The notes under the pieces are model-generated. The model was not told the DNA's origin. It searched no databases and saw only the letters and a program-made list of their open reading frames with translations. From NCBI RefSeq assembly GCF_900101545.1, contig NZ_FMZU01000003.1, positions 283,815 through 347,814 of the forward strand: a stretch of 64,000 nt of DNA, in the 5' to 3' direction. A program made the position numbers and the translations under genes. Positions 60,119 to 64,000 of the stretch are shown here, piece after piece (positions within the stretch are counted from its first letter, which is position 1; every line of letters begins with the position of its first letter). The DNA comes from Variovorax sp. CF079. GTDB lineage: Bacteria > Pseudomonadota > Gammaproteobacteria > Burkholderiales > Burkholderiaceae_C.

Positions 60119-61619
60119 GCCACAAGTCGGCCTGCACACGGCGGGCATCGACGTTCGGCATGAGCTGTTCGACCACGCTGGCGACGAACTGCTCGCGGGT
60201 TTGCGACTTCGCAGCGCAGCGCTTGGCGACGACCCGCGCAATCGGTCCCAGCGAGGAAAGGAGTGCGGCGGCCGCCTTCTCGACATCCCCCTCGCGCATC
60301 GGCTCGCCGCTCGGCGCTTCGCCCTCGACCTGGGTGGCCTGGAAATGGGTGGCCGCTGACGGGACCGCGGTACCGGTGCGGGTGCGCGGCGCGCCGGCCT
60401 TGGCCAGGAAGCGCTCGCGCGCTTCAAAATCGACGATCGCACTGGCGACGGCCTGGCGCACTGCCGCCAGCGAGGTCAACCCGCGCGCGGCGCGGCGCAC
60501 CAGCACGCGAGCCACCGGGCCGACATGCTGGGCCAGTTCGCGTTCGACCTCGGCCAGCGCCGCGGTGTCCCATCCGGTGGGCACGGGGACCGAAGGCGGG
60601 CCGGTGACGGGCAGCGGCTTCGAGGGCGTCAGGGGCGTCGTCGCCGGGTCGGGTGTCCACGGCACCGATGTCGAGCTCGGCCTAGAGGGCGCGGACGGGT
60701 CGCGCTCCTTCCCAACGGCCGGCTTCGCCTCGGGGCCTTTGAGCCGAGGAGCGAGCAGGATGTTGGCTGGGAGCACATCCGGCACCGCCTCCGTGGCGAG
60801 CGCCAGCAGCGCGGTTCGCATTTCCATGGCGCTCGAGTAGCGCTGCGCCGGATCCTTCGCCAGCGCGCGGTCGAGCACCGCGTCGAAGGGCTCGAGCGCG
60901 GCGTCCTTCGTCACCTCGCTCAGCGGCTTGTGCGGCTCGTAGACGATTTTGTACATGATCGCGTCGTCCGTGCCGACGAATGGCGTCGTCCCGCTGAGCA
61001 TCTGGTAGAGCAGCACGCCCGCCGAGAACACATCGACGCGCCGGTCGACGTCGCTGTTGGTGTACTGCTCGGGCGCGATGTAGCCGGGCGACCCGATGAC
61101 GGAAGTGCCACGGGTCAGATTCGACGATTCGGTCCGCGCAATACCGAAATCGGTGATCTTCAAGCGCCCGTCATCGGCGATCAGCAGATTCGCCGGCTTG
61201 ATATCGCGGTGCACGATGCCGCGCTCGTGGGCGTAGTGCAAGCCGTCGAGCAGTTGCAGCATCAGGCACAGCACCTGCGACACCTCGAGCTTGCGCGGAG
61301 CCTGGATGTAATCGCGCAGGTTTCGCCCGGCGACGTACTCCATGACGATGTAGGCGCAGTCGTTGTCTTCGCCGAACTGGTAGACCGAGACGATGTTGCG
61401 GTGCGTCAGCCGCCCTGCCGCCTTGGCTTCCACGCGAAAGCGCGCCGCCACGCTCGGGTCGTCGTCGCTCGAGTCGAGCAGGCGACGGTGGATCGTCTTG
61501 ATCGCCACCGGACGGTCGATGGCCGGGTCATGCGCCAGGTACACCATGCCCATCGCACCCGAGCCGACCACGCCGCGGATCGGGTACGGACCGACATGGG
61601 ATGGGATGGGTGCGGACAT
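60105..61619 (-). CDS. Ser/Thr protein kinase of the T6SS switch (PpkA-like)
   Basis: 504 residues. Complete kinase domain in the first 275: GVVGSGAMGMVYLA, VAIKTI, IVHRDIKPANLL, ITDFGIA, GSPGYIAPEQ. A Pro/Thr-rich linker follows. The C-terminal 180 residues hold two related modules of about 55 residues (ELAQHVGPVARVLVRRAARG and LSSLGPIARVVAKRCAAKS) separated by another linker. There is no membrane helix or periplasmic sensor, unlike PpkA of Pseudomonas, so input probably comes from a partner protein. Alone it may act on Fha, TssL or the fusion partner. Confidence 0.9.
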   Translation of the reverse strand: MSAPIPSHVGPYPIRGVVGSGAMGMVYLAHDPAIDRPVAIKTIHRRLLDSSDDDPSVAARFRVEAKAAGRLTHRNIVSVYQFGEDNDCAYIVMEYVAGRNLRDYIQAPRKLEVSQVLCLMLQLLDGLHYAHERGIVHRDIKPANLLIADDGRLKITDFGIARTESSNLTRGTSVIGSPGYIAPEQYTNSDVDRRVDVFSAGVLLYQMLSGTTPFVGTDDAIMYKIVYEPHKPLSEVTKDAALEPFDAVLDRALAKDPAQRYSSAMEMRTALLALATEAVPDVLPANILLAPRLKGPEAKPAVGKERDPSAPSRPSSTSVPWTPDPATTPLTPSKPLPVTGPPSVPVPTGWDTAALAEVERELAQHVGPVARVLVRRAARGLTSLAAVRQAVASAIVDFEARERFLAKAGAPRTRTGTAVPSAATHFQATQVEGEAPSGEPMREGDVEKAAAALLSSLGPIARVVAKRCAAKSQTREQFVASVVEQLMPNVDARRVQADLWRALG

Positions 61620-61633
61620 ACGCGCGGTGAACC

Positions 61634-62506
61634 TCAGGTGTCGAGCATCTTGATGGCGTGATCGAGGCTGTGACGCATGCGCGCGAACGATTGCGCCAGC
61701 GTCCCGATTTCGTCACGCCCATGCGTCGCGAATTCCGGGACATCGAGCTCGCCCAGGCTGACGCGGTTGGCCAGCTTCGACAGCGCCGTCACCGGTCGGA
61801 TCACGAGCAGGTAGAGCATCAGGTTCAACACGATGCCGATGGCCACGAAAATGCCGATGAGCGAAGCCATGAAGACCTTGAAGGCCTGCTCGGCGCGCGC
61901 CAGCGGCACCGCCATGGGCACCGACACCACCTGTGCGCCGATCACTTCATTCAACTGCCAGCCGAACCCGTTGGCTTGACCGTACTTGTCGATCAGCGTG
62001 CGCGGCGCTGCCTCGACCGTGCTGTGGCATACCAGGCAGGCGGCGTTCGTGATGCGCAACGGGCGCGCGATGTAGAGCGAGCGCCCGGTACCCGACTCGC
62101 GCTCGCCAACGAACTCCTTCTTGTCGGCCTGGGTGCGAAAACGATTCACGATGTCGGCTTCCCAGTCGGCCGCCCGATCGCGCGGGTTGGTCGGATTCAG
62201 GGTCGCTTCCTTGTAGGTGTAGTCGGGGAAGCTCTTGGCCAGCGTCGCCAGCACTTCGGTGGCGGAGTAGGCCGGCACCGTCTGGGGCAGGAAGGTGTAC
62301 TTCATCTGCGTTTCGAGCAGCGGGCGGATCTGTTCGTTGGTGTAGGTGCGTACCGCCACCGCCTTTTCCATCGTCAGGCGCGCGTGGTTGAGCACTTCCT
62401 CCTTGGCGTTGCTTTGCAGCAGGTCGTAGGAAACCTTGCCGGCGCCGACCACGCCGGCGACGAAGACGACCAGGAAGATCAGGTTGAACTTGAATAAGAG
62501 GCGCAT
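61634..62506 (-). CDS. DUF3365 haem-type sensor with HAMP domain
   Basis: 290 residues. N-terminal membrane helix (FNLIFLVVFVAGVVGAG), a periplasmic Tll0287-like domain with the c-haem motif CLVCHS, a second helix (SLIGIFVAIGIVLNLMLYLLV) and a HAMP linker (RPVTALSKLANRVSLGELDVPEF). No output domain follows; the protein ends shortly after HAMP. It precedes the kinase gene by 14 bp and could be its redox or ligand sensor. Confidence 0.85.
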   Translation of the reverse strand: MRLLFKFNLIFLVVFVAGVVGAGKVSYDLLQSNAKEEVLNHARLTMEKAVAVRTYTNEQIRPLLETQMKYTFLPQTVPAYSATEVLATLAKSFPDYTYKEATLNPTNPRDRAADWEADIVNRFRTQADKKEFVGERESGTGRSLYIARPLRITNAACLVCHSTVEAAPRTLIDKYGQANGFGWQLNEVIGAQVVSVPMAVPLARAEQAFKVFMASLIGIFVAIGIVLNLMLYLLVIRPVTALSKLANRVSLGELDVPEFATHGRDEIGTLAQSFARMRHSLDHAIKMLDT

Positions 62507-62567
62507 GTGGTTCTCCAGTCCTGGCTGTCTGTAGTCGCTGAGTTGCGGCAGGACGCGCGACGGTTCA

Positions 62568-63527
62568 CTATGGTTTACCCGAGCCGGCGCCGGTGCCCGC
62601 CGCAGCGGCCGCCGCAGCGGCGGCGGCCCGGGCGGCTTGGCGCGCGGCCTCCCGCGCGCGCCGACGCTCGGCCTCTTCGGCCAGGCGGCGCGCATAACCC
62701 TCGGGGTCTGCATAGGGTTCCCATTCGGGATGCCGCGCCAGCTCGGCCTTGGCCGCCGCGCGGAAGCTCAGGTCGGCGGCTGCACGCGAGCGCCACAGCG
62801 GCAGCAGCGGCAGGCGCAGCGCCGGTTCGGTGCGCAGCCAGGCGGCCACATCGGTGTAGGCGATCTCGCCGAGCGCCTTGGGCGCGACATTGCGCTTGGC
62901 GAACTGCTCGCCGCGCGCCGGCAGCCGGTCGCGGAACTGGCGCGGCACCTTGGCCAGGAACTCGGGCGTGGCACGCCGCGCGACCGTCGGTGTGGCACCT
63001 TCACGCCGTTGTGCGAAGTCGCCGCCGGCCAGTTGGGAGATCGTCTGGGCGCCATCGCGCAGCGTCAGCTTGGCGGCGCCGCTTTCGACGAACACCTCGT
63101 ACTGCGCGCCGGTCGTGTAGACAACGGTGTTGGCGGTTTGCGTCGCGATCTCGAAGGTGGGGCTTGCGTAGCCGAAGGTCCCGCTGCTGCTGGTCTTGAG
63201 CCAGCCCTGGAGCAGATACAGCGGCGGCGCCGCGAGCCCCTTGCCAACGCGAGGCCGCAACATCAGTCGCGTCGATTCACCGATACCGACAAGGACGCCC
63301 CCGGGAAGTTCGATCTGGGCGAAAGCGCCGGGCGCTGTCTCGATGATGTCCTGCTCATTCAACGCCACGCCCTCGGCCAGCGTGTAGCGCGTGGTCTGGC
63401 GGATCAGCGTGGCGCCGCCTTCGACGATGCCGACGACGCTGGTGGATTGCGCCCAGGCCAGCGACGACGCGAGCAGGCTCGCGATGCACAGCAGGAAAGA
63501 CCCGAACGATATCTTGGTGAGCCGCAA
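62568..63527 (-). CDS. Secreted FecR-domain protein
   Basis: 319 residues from a TTG preceded by GGGAG; no ATG or GTG near fits better. Signal peptide to about residue 26 (LASSLAWA). FecR domain (VVGIVEGGATLIRQTTRYTLAEGVALNEQDIIETAPGAFAQIELPGG, then VYTTGAQYEVFVESG). The C-terminus is Arg/Ala-rich with 12 Ala near the end. FecR domains of this type occur in periplasmic proteins near kinase and T6SS-like loci; first gene of the operon. Confidence 0.85.
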   Translation of the reverse strand: MRLTKISFGSFLLCIASLLASSLAWAQSTSVVGIVEGGATLIRQTTRYTLAEGVALNEQDIIETAPGAFAQIELPGGVLVGIGESTRLMLRPRVGKGLAAPPLYLLQGWLKTSSSGTFGYASPTFEIATQTANTVVYTTGAQYEVFVESGAAKLTLRDGAQTISQLAGGDFAQRREGATPTVARRATPEFLAKVPRQFRDRLPARGEQFAKRNVAPKALGEIAYTDVAAWLRTEPALRLPLLPLWRSRAAADLSFRAAAKAELARHPEWEPYADPEGYARRLAEEAERRRAREAARQAARAAAAAAAAAAGTGAGSGKP

Positions 63528-63883
63528 GACGTAACTCCCTTGGCATCATTGAATCTGGTTGTCAACCAATGTGACAGCACCATGTTACCCAAGTCCCCCC
63601 GCGCTGCGTTCGTATTTTTCCGAACTGAAGTACTACATCAGAGGGGGTAGCCCGACGTCGATTGCGGCGCTACTCGAGTCGCTTGCCATCGCGTCCGCCG
63701 GCTCGGAGAATTCCTTCCTGCACCTAGGAGTCCGCGCGGCAGAAGTTTTTCTGCGCGGAGGTGAACCCCGCGTTGAGTTCGTGCACGGCGAGGAAGCGTT
63801 GGCGCTGCGCCTTGGCTGATGCCGAACGTCCCGGACAGGGTCTACTTGGCCTGCCAGAGGCGAGAGGCACACGTGCCCCCACT
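63528..63883. other. 356-bp stretch without a recognised gene
   Basis: Holds the FecR promoter region (TTGACA-like element near 63566 on the minus strand). Two opposed short frames exist but have no family pattern. GC content dips around 63600-63640, so the right part may be foreign or decayed sequence. Confidence 0.4.
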
Positions 63884-64000
63884 ATGGGGGCCTCATCTGA
63901 CCATCTCCACCGCGCCACCGTCACCGATTGCGAGCTTCACTACGAGGGCTCCTGCGCCATCGACGAAGACCTGCTGGAGGCCGCCAACCTGGCGGAGAAC
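63884..64000 (+). pseudogene. panD: Aspartate 1-decarboxylase (panD)-like, 5' end replaced, runs off the window
   Basis: From about 63911 the frame reads [31 protein letters not shown], the PanD sequence around the self-cleavage site (Gly-Ser in YEGSCAID) that forms the pyruvoyl cofactor. The normal start (MxRTxLxxKIHR) is missing: only GASSDHL precedes HR, and the essential Lys before HR is a His. Either the 5' end is displaced by a rearrangement or the start lies elsewhere. The rest is outside the window. Confidence 0.7.

Noticed and set aside
60119..60442. N-terminal extension of the FHA protein
   Set aside because: It is antisense-frame sequence of the kinase gene, Arg/Ser/Pro-rich; the GTG at 60118 gives a normal FHA protein.
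63559..63872. Two opposed short frames near the right end
   Set aside because: No family pattern, mutual overlap and atypical composition; I could not decide whether either is real.

Overview
The window is GC-rich, densely coded DNA from a proteobacterium, most likely a beta-proteobacterium of the order Burkholderiales. The evidence is indirect: a TctC/Bug-type periplasmic receptor, a D-hydantoin/N-carbamoyl-D-amino-acid catabolic locus, strong G/C preference at third codon positions, and type VI secretion-like genes. No rRNA, tRNA or CRISPR array was seen.

Layout. (1) 1-15554: the distal part of an extracellular contractile injection system (eCIS, phage-tail-like): tube-type protein, LysM-like adaptor, gpD-like hub, gpV-like spike, PAAR-like tip, gp25-like wedge, two very large J-like baseplate proteins, a tail-protein-I-like protein and a 1143-residue DUF6519/Ycf48-repeat/beta-helix protein. 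Most genes overlap by 4 bp, so this is one transcription unit that starts upstream of the window. (2) 15815-17534: an AbiE toxin-antitoxin/abortive-infection pair with two 28-bp palindromes before it; the toxin gene has lost its 3' end. (3) 17426-34164: two adjacent minus-strand catabolic clusters for D-amino-acid derivatives (hydantoinase, two N-carbamoyl-D-amino-acid hydrolases, D-aminoacylase, amidohydrolase, DapA-like lyase, dehydratase, ABC importer, Bug receptor), two LysR regulators and a divergent hydantoin/Asp-Glu racemase. Three related palindromes of the LysR type sit in the control regions. (4) 34165-38990: a debris field with transposase scraps (ISNCY-like, IS3, IS6), a broken CdiA/FHA exoprotein, an intact RES-Xre toxin-antitoxin pair and a RelB antitoxin with a broken ParE-like toxin. 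(5) 39020-41845: one three-module protein (acyl carrier protein, acyl-AMP ligase, PlsC acyltransferase). (6) 42397-51759: a truncated TIR gene, then an ECF sigma/anti-sigma/caspase group, two paralogous secreted proteins made of 34-residue repeats, a CsgG-like lipoprotein with DUF4384, small secreted proteins and an OmpA-like protein. (7) 51883-63527: a caspase-TssJ fusion followed by TssL, TssM and TagF on the plus strand, facing a minus-strand regulatory operon (FecR-like protein, haem-type sensor, Ser/Thr kinase, FHA protein, PP2C phosphatase). (8) The window ends in a panD-like reading frame whose 5' end looks replaced.

The most striking reading is that regions 6 and 7 form one regulon or machine. 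Four copies of TGAACC-N16-CAACCCA, all with exactly the same spacing, lie before the anti-sigma/caspase genes, before each repeat-protein gene and before the OmpA-like gene; this looks like the promoter of the local ECF sigma factor. The products combine candidate amyloid-like secreted repeats, a CsgG-like outer-membrane pore, two caspase-fold proteins (one covalently joined to the T6SS lipoprotein TssJ), the TssL/TssM inner-membrane complex and the threonine-phosphorylation switch of T6SS. No T6SS tube, sheath or baseplate gene is present here. All functional statements are from sequence reading and family knowledge; no database search was run.
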